64,000 bases of DNA from Seminavis robusta (lineage: Eukaryota > Bacillariophyta > Bacillariophyceae > Naviculales > Naviculaceae), in the NCBI GenBank assembly GCA_903772945.1, contig CAICTM010000324.1:1-64000 (forward strand), given 5' to 3'. The position numbers were made by a program, and so were the translations under genes. Below are positions 1-12,327 of this stretch, one piece after another (the stretch's first letter is position 1; each line of letters opens with the position of its first letter). The notes below the pieces were generated by a model that worked only from the letters and a program-made list of their open reading frames with translations, did not search any database and was not told the DNA's origin.

Positions 1-2345
1 CAGCCCAGGTCCAGGATAGTACAATATGTTGGCACCTCTCCTGTCCATTCAGAAAATTTTGGTTTGATCCGCAACCTTTCAACCGGATACCTTTCCCTCA
101 GTACCATCTTGTCTTTGATGATTGGTTTGAGACATTTTACTCCTCAGAAGATCAACAACCTCTAGAGTGGACCAACATGTGCATTATCCAACGCTTCGAG
201 CCCTATTTGATGAGGGCACTCCACCACCCTTAGCAGAAGAGTGGCTTACACCAGAGAAAAAGGCCATCAACCAACAACGATCTCATCTTCAGAAGATTCG
301 ACATGGGAGAAAATTCTGGCAGGATGACAAGAGAAAGATAAAAGGCTGATCTAACTTTCAAGCTCATTCTCAGCACAGCCCCAGGTTCAACACAGGGAGA
401 TTCCAGAACGTCTGCCACCACTTCAGACTCAAGATTTACCCTCTTCTTGGGACATGGAGCCTCCCACCATCAGTACTCCCACCACTGATGTCACATCGAG
501 CCAATCTCTTCCCCTCGTCGTAATCCCAGTAGAAAAGCCCACAGCAAGAAGCCTGAGACTTTGAACAGTGGCCCCCAAGTTGAAGACATATGCGCGTTCT
601 TCATCCCTGTTGGTTGTGCTTTAGCTTTGACCTTTGGGTTTACTCCAATTTCTGGGAAAATGATGCAATCTCAGGTGGATGTTTATTCACCTTTGACCAA
701 AACCCAGGAATCGTTTCATTCTGGCATTCTTCAAAGCCCACTGGCTCTCAGGGCCAAAATTTCCAAAGACCTTGATCTCCCCTCTCTGAAGAAATCTCTG
801 ATGGGACCACATGCAGACCATTTTTGGGCAGCAATAGACAAAGAAATTGCAAGCATTGAAGGCAAAGGGAATTGGCACATAGTACAGCGTTCTTCTATGC
901 CCTCACACCTAAAGGCGGTTCCTTGAACATGGGTGCAACGAATTAAGAGGTTACAAGACGGACAATTAAATAAGTTCAATCTAGATGGTGCTGAAGAGGA
1001 GACCTTCAGTCTTATGAAGGCGTCGCGTACCTTCCACTTGTTGGTTGGCCACCGTTAGAGCCGGTCTTCTTCTTGCAGCTGCCAATGGATGGGAATCGAG
1101 ACAAGTTGGTTTTACTCTTGCTTTCTGTCAAAGCCCTCAGCCTGTCGACCAGCCACTGTACATGGAAATGCCTCAGTACTATCGACCAAAAGATTATGAA
1201 GGACAGGACTGTGTTTTGAAACTTGACAGATCCATCTATGGGCAGACCGATTCACCTATATTATTTTATGAGCATCTAAGTCGCGGGATGATCCAACATG
1301 GTTTCGAAACTCGGCAGCAGACCTATGTTTGTTTATTAATAAGGAGCATCAAATCATGGTATTTAATTATTGTGATGACCAATCTGGCTCAGTCCGGACA
1401 ATGATCTGATTGGTTCCTATGCTTGGGCAGCTTCAGAAACTTGGATATGACCTCACTATGGAAGAAAACGGTGACATCTTTGGCTTCTTCGGCATTATTT
1501 GAAAAAAGGGAGACATGTTGGCTTACTTCAAAAGGGGCTCATCAATAATGTCATCGAATATACTGGTTTGTCTGACGCTAGCAAGAGCTTTCTCCTGCCG
1601 CCATCGATCCTCTCGGAGCTGACAACTGGGGGCCCCATTTGAAGAAGAGTGGGGCTATCCAGCTGCAGTTGGAATGCTTCTTTATATTGCGTCGAACACT
1701 CGCCCAGACATTCACATTTAGTGTGCACAGGTGGCACGATTCAGTCACAATCCCAGGCTTTCCCATGCTCAAGCAATCAAACGTATTCTTCGGTATCTGA
1801 TTGGCACAAGTGACAAGGCATTTGTTTTAGCCCAAAACTTGATCAGGGACTTGACTGTTGGGTCGAAGCTGACTTCGCAGGATTGTATGGATATGAGCAT
1901 GAACAGGATCCTGTATCCGTCAAGTCTCGCACTGGATTTGTCCTGACTATGTTTGGTTGCCCTATTATCTGGTACAGCAAGCTACAGACTGATATTACTT
2001 TTAGCTCCACTGCTGCCGAGTATGTTGCATTCAGCATGTCAATGAGGGAGCTGCTTCCTATGCGAGCTTTGCTCAAGGAATTGGCTAGCAAACTGAATAT
2101 TGCGGTAATTACTGACTGTCTCGTGCGCTCTACATTGTTCTAAGACAACCAAGGTTGCTGTTCTCTTGTGAATGTTCCCAAGATGTCTGCGCGCAACAGG
2201 TATTTGGCATTGAAGTACCACTTCTTCACGTCCAATATCGGGGAGTCGAAGGGCATCGTGGTTAAGTATATTCCGACTCTGGAAAAACGGGCCTACATTT
2301 TCACTAATGGTTCTTTCGGCTCCACAGTTTGCTTGTCATTCGAAA
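1..2345 (+). pseudogene. Degenerate Ty1/copia polyprotein (linker, RT, RNase H)
   Basis: This is a retrotransposon pol remnant split over several frames. Around 1045-1320 the reading gives copia reverse transcriptase signatures (W/TVR-x-LLLAAANGWESRQV, FTLAFCQ, PLYMEMPQYY, SIYGQTDSPILFYEHL). Around 1330-1500 a YCDD-like catalytic box (NYCDD in the ORF 1045-1404 continuation) and an LGYDLTMEENGDIFGFFG segment follow in shifted frames. RNase H follows at about 1880-2140 ([27 protein letters not shown]) and continues to about 2340. Stops and frameshifts separate these blocks, so it cannot make an active enzyme. The left end lies outside the window and no LTR is visible. The wording of the RT differs from the copia element at 47.6-53.1 kb, so it is a different copia lineage. 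Confidence 0.85.
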
Positions 2346-2589
2346 GCTCTTCATGGGTGGTAATACACTCAGCAGTTGCTGGGGACTCTCTCTATCGTTT
2401 CTTGCATCAAGCTTCATTTCAGCTGTAAGGAGTGCGACGGGATACGCTATACATTCAGCTTTACAGCTTTACAACTTGGAGGCTTATTCTAGAACAATAA
2501 TCAATAACTGCTCACTAATTTGGAAATACAAACTATACATCTCTAGATCGTTGATTAATCAATGCACAATGTGATATGTCGCAATTCGT

Positions 2590-4570
2590 CCTGGCCAATA
2601 ACCTCATCATACGTCGCAAGACAAGAGACACTCAACACATCGTTATATGTTATATTTAACAGACGAGAGAAGGGAAACAAAAACCCTTACACTTGTTTTA
2701 CTGGATCAAGGAGACAGCATCCGGACTTTAATTACCCAAACCATGCAAAGAGTTTACTCATGAAGATATCATGGGGCGTCCAAACAATTAGGACGCTTTC
2801 TAATGTAAGGGAATCGAAACCCATGACCAAAACGAAGTGTAGGGCACACTCGTGATTCCTGAGTTCCACGATAATAGAATTATGAATGGAATTTGACACG
2901 TCACCAAGAATTGGGGGCCGCAGACATGATCATATGGTCAAAAACACTTCTCTTCGACCTAAGAATACAGTTTGATTTTCACTACCATGTCATTGAGTGG
3001 AACAGCGTATTCTTCCCTGCGAAAGATGGCATTCAAAATAAAAAGGAGAACTTCTCCATTCCCGATTCTGCAGCGTAAGCGACAATCAGATAAGTCTAAG
3101 AGATTTTTGATACGAAATACGAACAAACAGACTTAAGCAGAGATGCCAGAGTCGAACCAGTTAAATAAGGAAGAGAAGAACTTGCCCTCATGCCTTTCAA
3201 CAAAGTGCTTCTCCCAGTCGAGATAATTTTGGAGAAGTTGCGAATGGACGATAGAAGTAGAACTTCGTTCCGACTAAATCTATTATAACTAGGGCTCACC
3301 CTACTTCCACGGGTCCATACCAACACTCTTAGATGGGAGGTTGAACGTCTCTGAGATGGCAGGAGTACATCAAGAAAGGTGAATCGTTCCAGTGGGCGGC
3401 ACCAACTTATTTATCATTACCCAAGAAAGAGTGGATCTAAACGGATCTCTCTGATTCCGGGAACTGAACAAAAGAGATCAAGCGAAGCCTTATCTATCCA
3501 AAAATACGGAATCATTGAACCTTTAAGTTGATTCAAGTGCCCTACTATGTCTAGACCTGACGATGTTACACTACACATCGAAGACTTACCTCACTCGAAG
3601 CACACTGTGTACCATTGCGACTTCACGATAGGGGGAAAGATGAGTACCTGAGGTTGCAATGGGCCTATTGTAATAGTCCGACATCTTCCAAAGGAAGATG
3701 AAAACTGCATGCATGACTTAAGAATTGTCCGTGCATACGTTGATGATCTAACTCATCCTAACTGACGTGATCATGGCATCGCGTTGAATAATAGATGACA
3801 TTTCTCCAAAACTTCAAGAAGTACGGGGTTTAAATACATACCAGCTTCTCAGAAAGAACTTGAGTATCTAGACAAATTGGATATCGAGAAGATAACCAAC
3901 CTTTAACTAAAAGATAATAGATGCGATCCAACTATCGCTCTCCTACGAAAAGAAGGAACTTCGTGATTCATGGACCAATGACTACCAAGGGCTGCTCCAA
4001 GACGCAGAACGGAGTAACCATCGTTTGAAACACACGTGGGTTAGCCCAGTACCATGACCGGTTGGGTTAATGGACAGAGACGTGAGGATCCGCGCAGAAG
4101 TCGAGAAAACACTCCGGATGAATATGACTTCGACCAAGTTCACAGCGCGTCAATCGTGACAAGATTCTCACATCATCCTTTTCAAAGCAAATGGAATAAT
4201 ATTAAGGAACGTGCCAACGACTTATCCAGAAAAACACCGATAAGGAGAACACGCACGTGTCCCTCATCAACACAATGTCAACGATACTATATTCATCAGT
4301 ATCAAACGTTAGTACGGTCAGCACAAGGTCCTTACAATATGACCGAGTCAATAACAATGGCACTGTACGGCTCCGACATACTACCGCAAGCGGCACAGTC
4401 TACCAGACTTGGAACATAAGGTATTTACCCCATACAAGGCCTGATCCCTTGTAGGATTGCCATCGTGCGACGCAACATGTCTACATCCAACTCGAGAGTG
4501 CCCGCACTTTAATTCATATGTTCTCCTTGTCCGACTGATGTCGTGCCTTCGTGACCCTTGTCAGGGGCAA
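2590..4570 (+). pseudogene. Degenerate Ty3/gypsy pol (copy A), ending at its 3' LTR
   Basis: Translating in three frames gives successive gypsy pol pieces. A retropepsin C-terminal half lies at about 2610-3070 (HVTKxLGA, DMIIxxxLL, DLRIQFDF and IEWN stretches). At about 3270-3480 there is the entry to reverse transcriptase (a conserved VHxNTLxxEVERL stretch, QWAAPT, and FRELNKRxK). At about 3580-3900 there is a further RT block (RAYVDDL, matching the catalytic YxDD position, and KELEYL). The last part, 4020-4450, is less clear and could be the tail of pol. Many stops interrupt it. It lies directly upstream of, and in the same direction as, the LTR at 4571-4995, so that LTR is read as its 3' LTR. 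A 5' LTR and gag are missing, and the copia remnant abuts it on the left. Confidence 0.75.
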
Positions 4571-4995
4571 TGCAATACACGGCTCTTAGCCTTATTCGCG
4601 ACTCGATCCTAGATAGGGTTTGAGTTCGACTCATGACTGAGTCTCTTCGTGAATAGTCATGAGACAGGGTTCTCAATGACCGCTATGGTCATACTAGGTT
4701 TGTGATTGAAACATCGTCTAGTATTATAGCCAGCGTGGAGCACTTCCACGCTACTAGATAAATGCTAGACGAATCTTTCCACGCGTTCCGTTTTTGGATC
4801 GTGGAGTGAGTAGGATTGCTACCGCAACCTAATCTTCACACTCTACAGTTCTCCCGCGGGAGTTCAGATCTACGATCTTTGATTGTGGATCTCTCTCGTT
4901 GATTAGTTTTCATAGCTTTCTAATTCCTCTCATAACTTTCTTCTCTCAAACTCAAAACACTCGAAAGATCTTTACACTAGCTTTTAGCGTAGTGC
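4571..4995 (+). repeat. Gypsy LTR (3' LTR of copy A)
   Basis: A 425-bp block starts TGCAATACACGG and ends TAGTGCA, the usual TG...CA LTR ends. Its reverse complement is found with a high level of identity at 6074-6502. A purine-rich stretch (AGGGGCAA) stands immediately before the first TG and could be the polypurine tract. The sequence after 4995 does not continue copy A but matches the opposite-strand internal region of copy B. Confidence 0.85.
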
Positions 4996-6073
4996 AATAG
5001 GTCGAGTACTTCGTTAATAAGGAATGAAGCTGTTCCTGCTCTTCCTTATTCACCTGTTTTGACTTTGGCAACCGCTTAAGTCAGCTTGTTCGTATTTCGC
5101 ACAAGAATCTTCTTGAGAATCTGCACTGTCGTCAACAGAGTAGGATCAGGAATGAAGAAATTCTTTCTTCTATTGGTGTCGCTATTTTCATAGGGAATGA
5201 TGCTCCATCCACCATTCACTGACATGGTAGGAATCGAACTTAAATCCTAAGTCGGAGAGAGAATGTCTCGACCTATGATCATGTATTACGCCCCCAAGCT
5301 CTTGGTGACGTGTAAATCCCATCGATATTCTATTTCGTGGAATTCAGGAATCATGAATGCACCTTTGCATTCGTGCTGGTGTTTAAATTCCTGCAGGGGT
5401 AGTCCACATGGTTTGGACGCCCCAAAGATCCTTCATGCGTAATTTCTTAGCATGAGTTTGAGCAATCAAAGTTCCGGGATGCTCCTGTATCAGTAAGCAA
5501 GGAGTGTAACGGGTTTTGGTTTCCTTTTTCTCGTTTGTAAAATCTAACTAGACGATATAGGTTTGAGGTCTCTTGTCTTGCGACGTTTACGAGGTGGTTG
5601 GCCACGGACGGGTTAACGATGCTAAATATAGATCATCAGAGTCTAGTTGAGCAGCTTCTAGGCAATCATCTAATTTGCCGTAGAGTTCATCGGTTGCAAA
5701 CAATTCTTGTTTACTAGTTAGCGAGATATCTTCATCACTTTGGTATGAGAAATCGTAACATGGTTCCGTTGAGTCATCATCCTGGCCTAATCCTCAGATA
5801 GAGATTTCTCCATTCAAGTGATTGAAATCGATAGAGGAGTTGTCCTCGTTATCAGAGTCTTCTGATTTGCGCTTGGCAACATGGTTGCGAAGTTTGCAGG
5901 TGGTTGCACGAGTATCGTCGATCTCGGTGTCTTCGTCATTGTCGATGAGAGGAAGAATGGGTTTGTCACGCAACTGTTTCTCGAAGTTGCTGAACGCATG
6001 TTTTCCTTGAGCCATCTTCATGGTGAAAGAATAGATTGAGGGTAGCTGAAAGCTATTGTGTTTGTTAACAAAA
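4996..6073 (-). pseudogene. Gypsy copy B fragment: gag start, protease, start of RT
   Basis: Read on the minus strand, starting just after the LTR at 6074-6502. First comes an open frame of about 80 codons (MKMAQGKHAFSNFEKQL, then an acidic NDEDTEIDD stretch) ending near 5794, likely the start of gag or gag-pol. Further along, 5477-5491 encodes DTGAS, the retropepsin active-site motif, followed in a shifted frame by LIAQTHAKKLRMKDLWGVQT. At about 5150-5340 there are HVTK and the IIGRDIL stretch. The coding breaks off at 4996 just as the RT begins, exactly where the LTR of copy A ends. The order matches copy A at 2600-3250, so both are the same family. Frameshifts and stops make it inactive. 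Confidence 0.75.
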
Positions 6074-6502
6074 TGCACTACGCTAAAAGCTAGTGTAAAG
6101 ATCTTTCGAGTGTTTTTGAGTTTGAGAGAATGAAAGTTATGAGAGAGATTAGAAAGCTATGAAAACTAATCAACGAGAGAGATCATCATCAAGGGATCGT
6201 AGATCTGGCCTCCCGCGGGAGACTATAAAGTGTGATAGAGTAGGTTGCGGTAGTAATCCTACGTATCTCCACGATCCTAAAACGGAACGCGTGGAAGGTT
6301 TGTCTAGCATGGATCTAGTAGCGTGGAAGTACTCCACGCTGGCTATATATCTAGGGCGATGTTTCATCATCAACCTAGTATGACTAGAGCGGTCATTGAG
6401 AACCCTGTCTCGAATGACTATTCACGAGAGACTCAGTCATGAGTCGAACTCAAACCCTATCTAGGATCGAGTCGCGAATAAGGCTAAGAGCCGTGTATTG
6501 CA
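6074..6502 (-). repeat. Gypsy LTR (5' LTR of copy B), inverted relative to 4571-4995
   Basis: A 429-bp block. Its reverse complement starts TGCAATACACGGCTCTTAGCC and ends GCGTAGTGCA, matching 4571-4995 along its whole length with scattered substitutions and small indels. On the minus strand it directly precedes the gag-like frame of copy B, which identifies it as that copy's 5' LTR. Flanking sequence beyond 6502 shows no obvious short duplication with the other end. Confidence 0.85.
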
Positions 6503-8398
6503 CCCTTCCACCCTCACAGCATCACTTCTTTCGACTGTGTTTGATCCAACTACTCAGCCGCCCTACCCATTTTAAACAATCTTGGCTGCAAAATCTCCAT
6601 GCTGCGCTTGATCGTGAAGATCGACGCCGCATGCTCCTCACAGAAGACCGCTCTTCCTCTGCCCTCTACCTCTGGATGAAAACTGGCAGACTGCTCTCTT
6701 CCCAACCCCCCTTGACATCTCTCTTCTGTCATTCCACACAACTCTATACCCCTCTCTGAACAAGTCCCAATCACACTGTCCCCACTATGTGATACCCCCT
6801 TCTCTCGTCTGGCATTCTGTCTTGTCCTGTGCTCCCTTTCCATATGTTACTGTTCCCAGAATGACCAATTCTACTCCTTCACCTGTGCCAATAGCGCCAG
6901 GTGTTGAAGGAGTGAAACAAAAGCAATCAGCCTTCGGCGCAATAGTACCTTTAGATATTTAACTAATACTAATCATTGTGCGTTACCGTTACTGCTGAGA
7001 GATCAAAAGAGAGTCCACGACCTTGAAGCCAGCACGGCTGGCAGGCATAACTGTAGGTGCTGCCATCATTCCAGCATTGGCATTGGAATGGCTAAGCAGC
7101 AACAAGATAACAAGCAGCAAGTGCTCACTCTCTTTACATCAACAACTGTCAAGGTTGCTGTCCAAAGCCTGCCTTTTCCCCTGATCCCTACCCGCCCACC
7201 CAGTGGTCAGAAGAAGCATTCAGTCAGCATTCTGGTTCCAGTGCTGATCATGACATCAGCCCTGCTCTCCCCCAACGGAACTTATGGATAGTAGCCAACA
7301 ACCAACCACTTGACCATGGATGCTGAGTGGCCTAAGGAGAAGGCGACCGAGGGCTATCCTTGGACAACTGCATTATTCTTGGTTTGCTATCCCCGTCCTT
7401 GCTGCGTCGCGAGGAGAAGTTTTGAGGTTGCTATTTGTCATCTAATAAGCAAGGGCATGATTCTGAGGCACCTCCACCAAGGAACTCGAGCTCCTTTGGA
7501 ACTACATAAATGGGAAATCTTCCAAGACTTTTTATTAGAGACCTGTGGCAGCATGACATCATGAGATGCAAGGAACCAACGGACTTGAGACGTGTTGGTT
7601 GGTGAAGCCATGCTTTCAGTTGAATGGAAGGAGCTTCGAAGATGGGATGTACCGGTATGCATACTAGTACTTGTGATCTTTGTAGCCAGCTAGTGTGCAT
7701 AAAGGGATCAACCATGACGTCTGTGTACCTGGTACAAGGCAAAGCCAATTGGAGAATGTGATTTGCTTTCCATTACCTATTGTCATCAGGGGGATCAAGG
7801 CAACTATCAGCTCCATCTTTTTGCATCACGGCATTGGTGCTGTGACCCAAACACCTACCGGTACTGATGTACCGTATGTAGGTAGCTAGCTAGTAGAGTG
7901 ATTGATTGATTTGATTTGAGCCGAAGGCCCGCATCGGTCTACGCTACGGTAGCTACTATCAGTTTGTACGGTACTAGTAGTCTTGAGCTCGCGCTGGTTA
8001 TCTAGGTGACATCATTGCCACCATGGGTGGGGTGGAGCTCGGAGAAAAGCCAGCGTTCGCTTGATTCTGGTGGAGGGACAAGGAACAAGGGACCTCAAAA
8101 ATTTCACTGGGATGCTCCAAGCGAGCGTTTGCCGTTCCAAATGTCACGTGGGAAGATGCTATCCTTAGCTTGCTACTCTAAATGAGCGCAATCATTTAAT
8201 GATAGAAAGGAAGCATTGGATGCTTGGAAGAGTCAGGTTGCATGTGGGACTCCAATGGGGCAGCCCCGTCTGCGTTGGGGCGGAACAGCCAATTTTCTTT
8301 CGTGCAGAAGCGCCGTGACAAAAGGCAAAGACGAAAGACTGAGCGATGAACCAGCCTGCTTGATGATAAAAGGACAAAGACGACTATTAAATACCAAT
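6503..8398. other. Long spacer without a recognised gene
   Basis: No convincing gene is seen. Short open frames exist on both strands but lack known motifs or consistent codon structure. The part next to the gypsy LTR (6530-6850) reads on the plus strand with a short Arg- and Leu-rich frame that might be a transposon remnant, but this cannot be supported. The right part contains CTAG- and GTAC-rich words typical of this window's spacers. Confidence 0.5.
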
Positions 8399-8476
8399 AT
8401 GGTGTGTGATGTATTGTTGTTTCAATGGAAACGACGACGAAAAGGAAGCCTGCATGTCTCTGTACTATCAGGGACG

Positions 8477-10441
8477 ATGAGTCTTCTACTCTTCTTGGGG
8501 CTGTTGTTGGGGTTGTGTTGCTTCTTGGGTGTGGAAGTAGTAGTACCAAGGGCTGCAGTAAAGGAAGGCGTTGACTCTCAACGTTCCCTACAACCTCCTG
8601 CCCTGCGTACACCATTGAGAATATCGGCGGATCGAATGGCTCGACGACGTTTGGGAAGCGGCGGGTACACGGAAGCGGAAAAGTACCATCCCGACAAAGA
8701 CGACGTCTCCTGCTCCGACTACTTTGCCAATGAGACAATATGGAATGCGCCTGGGTCTGCTCCTCCGCCTTTCTTTAGTCCTGGAAGTTTTGGTGGTGCT
8801 GGTGGTGGCGCCAATGGTAATGAAGGGACTCGAGGAGGATGGTTCGGCGGAGGAGGTGGACGACCACCGCCTTGTCGATATTCCGAAAGCCCAGATGACG
8901 ACAACGACACCAACAACAACAACGACGATCCCGTACCAGCTCCAATGCCATGGACACCACCGCCAACAGAGGATCCCAATCAAAACTCAAACAACCCCAC
9001 GTCAGGTGTGACAGAAGAAGAAATAGTCAATTCGTCAGCTCCTACTGAACTCAACAACAACGAAGGCAACTACTCCAGCCTCTGTGCACCGTCTCCTGTT
9101 CCAACTCCTGTTCCAAGTCAAGGTCCAACTCCTCTTCCAACGAAGAGTCCAACGCAAAGTCCAACGACGCAAACACCTACCAGTCCACACGATGCCTAGC
9201 AACCACTACTACTACTCAACCCTACTACACGCCCGCGCATGACGAAGATTCATCGGATGATTCACCTCTCCAAAACACGGTCCGGTGGCGATTAGTATCG
9301 CGCGCCTCCCGATCACAAGAGAGGCCTTCCCAAAGGACAAGTTGCCAGGGCTGTGGCCAAACTCATGAATGTCACTTCCGCGCTACGCAGCCCCGAAATG
9401 CTCGACTTTTTTCTGGAACAGTACACGGACGAACACTCCAATTCCGCTGCTCTGGCACAACAGCTCCTCGAACGATTCCCCGCCGATGAAATTCCATACA
9501 TACTTCCAAACGAACAGGAACTCTTCTTTTACTCCAAATACAGTCCCACATTTCCGAGACAAAAACCAGATCGTGCGTTCTTTTGGGAATTGGTCAACAA
9601 ACCCGCGGATTCCATACCCATTAAACGAATTCCAGGAACGGACAAGGCGGCTAGCGAACAAAATTCGACCAACACCACCAGGCTAGCGCGTTGGTTTCTC
9701 CATCCGATTTACTACAAGGCGTACATGAGGAATGAAGAAGGAACGGTCATTCCCATTGAAGATCCAGAAACACTCTCACTCATTGAAGAACAAATGCGTC
9801 AGTGGATAGAATTCCATATTGACTTTACCAACGAACTATTTGAAAAACTACAACGAGAGCAAGCCGTTGGACTCGCCATGCCAGGAGACGAATTCGATTT
9901 GGTCTTTGAAGGCAATGAATGGGTACATCGACCGCATCATCCCAGCAGCGACGATGGTAACAGCGACTCGAGACCAAGCCTGGACGATAGTCCCGATGAC
10001 AAGCCTCCGTGTAAACCTGGAAGCGTCGATTGCGAAGATGACTACTTTGAACCTCTCAACGCGGTCCCCCCAGGAACCTACACGGAACCATTGATTGTAC
10101 AGACGGATGAAACAGCCACACGAACCGTGAAAGAAACGACTGGGTTGATTGTATTGTGCTCCACCATTGGATGCACCCTACTGTGGTCGCTGGTTGCCAT
10201 GGTGTATCGACGTCGACGGTTCGAACAAGAAAATTGGGGTGCCAACGTTGGTACCGAGCATGCTTTGCAAGAGCTCCTCAGTGTTGGATGGAAACTGCAG
10301 GATCAACACGAGACGGGACAAGAGCCACGACAGGTGTTGGTGATCTATGACAAGACGGAACATGCAATGGGATATCGTGATGAAGACTCGCTATTGATGG
10401 GTGGCATGGCTCCGCCGCTGTTTCCTGGGATTACAGACTGA
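8477..10441 (+). CDS. Secreted/type I membrane protein, hypothetical, with two apparent frameshifts
   Basis: Not recognised. From ATG 8477 the frame begins with a strong hydrophobic stretch (MSLLLFLGLLLGLCCFLGV), a likely signal peptide; ATGs at 8399 and 8255 are also in frame and would make it a signal anchor. A Gly-rich segment, an Asp/Asn run and a P/S/T-rich segment with PVPTPVP and SPTQSP repeats follow, up to a stop at 9197. The protein seems to resume in another frame (DEDSSDDSPLQNTVRWRL, about 9241-9300) and then in the original frame from about 9305 to 10441. The last part is a conserved-looking globular domain (LPNEQELFFYSKY, FFWELVNKP) followed by an acidic region and one membrane segment (GLIVLCSTIGCTLLWSLVAM) with a basic RRRR cytosolic side. 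The two shifts cancel each other, suggesting two single-base indels or an unrecognised splice event. Function unknown. Confidence 0.55.
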
Positions 10442-11420
10442 TGACTATTTGATTGAATTGGTTTGATCATGCATTCTTTGATCCCTGGCCAACTCGTTCG
10501 TTATGGACTCTCCTCAATCACTCGGGATCCAGCCCAGAGTATGCTGCAGCTGGTTAGGCACCCACCCAAGTGGATCACGTTGGCAAACGAACAAGAGGAT
10601 CTTGACAACGAGGATGCTTTCTTGTGGGGCATGAGTGAACAGCTGGATCTGGGAAGCAAAATCAAAATCGATGCCCTTGCCGGGAACTGCGTTGGCAACT
10701 TAGTTATTCTATTACTAGCTAGCAAGTAGAACATCTCCATTTGTTTGATTTCAGCACGGTTTGCTTTGTTGTTGCGTGGACAGGTATTGCAACGATGGCA
10801 GACCTGCAGGCATGCTGAGTTGATTGGAGCCAAGTACTACAGCCTGAAAGAGACAACAGAGAGGAAACAACACGAGAGAAACGGGAATGCCAAGGGCAAG
10901 TTAGTTCAAGGTGAACAACAACACAACTGTGAACTGTGGTCTAGCTAGCATGGGTTGGGGGAAATCTGGGCTCGCATGGATACCGGTGCTTAGGTTGCAG
11001 TCATCTCGTGCCCCTTGTGGCAATCTATCTGCCATGCAGGACTATTCCCCCCTGATGGAGGATCGGTATACCATTGGGTTGCCTCGGTTGAAGGGGGTTA
11101 GCATAAACATGGAGCGACCGTCACCGAATCATAGCAGTCATTTCGTTTGCAATCACGTCCATCGCCTCTCCAAATACGATCTGCAGGCACACCACAACTC
11201 ATAATAAGTCAATCAAATACTAGTAGCCAAGTCTTAATTAGTGTGCCGCTAGTGTTCATTAGTGCTCGTTTCTCATGCAACATATACTCCACCTATCTTC
11301 AATAACCTCAACAATTCAACCTCAACCACTCCACCTCACGTTTCAAGCAATCTCAAGAGTTGCCGCCTTTGATGGGTGAAAGAAGTCTTCTCCTCAGGAA
11401 GTTACAACTCGATTGGCACC
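10442..11420. other. Spacer between convergent genes
   Basis: About 980 bp between the stop of the membrane protein and the stop of the BAR-domain gene. Short open frames at 10463-10729 and 10911-11204 have no known motif and are not conserved-looking. It probably holds the two 3' untranslated regions. Nothing else is seen. Confidence 0.45.
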
Positions 11421-12327
11421 TTACTGCTTCAGAGGGACCACTTTCTTCGGATCCGCAGCTACTACAGTTTTCTCCGCAGCCCCAGGAGGTGGCGTAGTAA
11501 GGTCAATCTTATATTCTTCCGCCAGATTCTTGAGGTTCTGCATCACGTTGCTGGACTCGATGATTTCATTGTGATCAGTGATCTTGTCCGTATCCATTCG
11601 AATCATGCGAAGCAGGAGAGGCAGAAGATCCTTCCAGGCATTGTCCACAACCTGCTCGATGAGTTCGACCAAGCGAGTTGCATGAGCCTCGTAGCTGTCC
11701 CTGGCCAGGGACAGCTTTTCTTCATTGCGCTTGAGACGCTCCACATCTTTGGGACTAGGAGTCTTCTCCTTCGCCACGGCGGCCTCGTGGCCCTTGCTCA
11801 AGGACTCTGTCTTCTTCTCGTAGTGGCTGAGATCCTGCTTCATTTCTTTGGCTTGCTTACAGCTAGCTTCGACACGGGTCTTGATTACAAGCTCCCACTC
11901 ACGAACGTACTCAATGACCTCTCGTTGGTACTTGTCCGAGTAGATATTGTCGAGCTTTCCCAGTGCCACTTGCACATTCGCTGGATTGTTTTCAGCGTTC
12001 TCGATGGGACTCTTTTCGATCCACTTTGCCAACTCCGTTGTCACCTGTTAGGTATTGCAAGAGCAAAAGTGTCAGCAAAGCAATGGGAGAGTACCGTACT
12101 CCAAGTGGCTAGAAACCAAACTGCCTTACATCTCCTTGAGTCTTTTGGAGTTTTTGGAGTTGTGCATGATGGTTCTTCAGGACGGTTACGAGGGGCTTGA
12201 ATTGCTTGGTGAATTCATCAAACTTTGCATTGAACTCTTCAAGCTCTGCACTTCTGTTCTTCTTCTCGTCGGGAGCTTCTCCGGTCGTGTTCTTGGAGAG
12301 ACGATCACCGATTCTGGTCTTTCCCAT
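11421..12327 (-). CDS. BAR-domain-like protein, two exons, 273 aa
   Basis: Exons 12327-12130 and 12044-11421, joined across an 85-bp GT-AG intron (GTAAGG...TAACAG) in phase 0. The protein is almost entirely charged alpha-helix with long heptad-like stretches (SAELEEFNAKFDEFTKQFKP, YVREWELVIKTRVEASCKQA, LKRNEEKLSLARDSYEAHA, LVELIEQVVDNAWKDLLPLL). This layout, with length about 270 and a K/R-rich first 20 residues, resembles BAR-domain proteins, which dimerise and bind curved membranes during endocytosis or vesicle formation. The assignment rests on pattern only; another coiled-coil family is possible. ATG 12327 is the first in frame. The long open frame on the opposite strand (11376-12200) is a shadow. 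Confidence 0.75.

Noticed and set aside
4571-6502. DNA transposon with 430-bp terminal inverted repeats
   Set aside because: The repeats have TG...CA ends, adjoin gypsy gag/protease on one side and pol on the other, and no transposase is found; inverted LTRs explain it better.
11376-12200. 274-codon open frame on the plus strand
   Set aside because: It lies antisense to the BAR-like gene, which has a good splice join and coiled-coil pattern. The plus frame is Leu/His-rich with no motif, typical of the complement of a charged helical protein.
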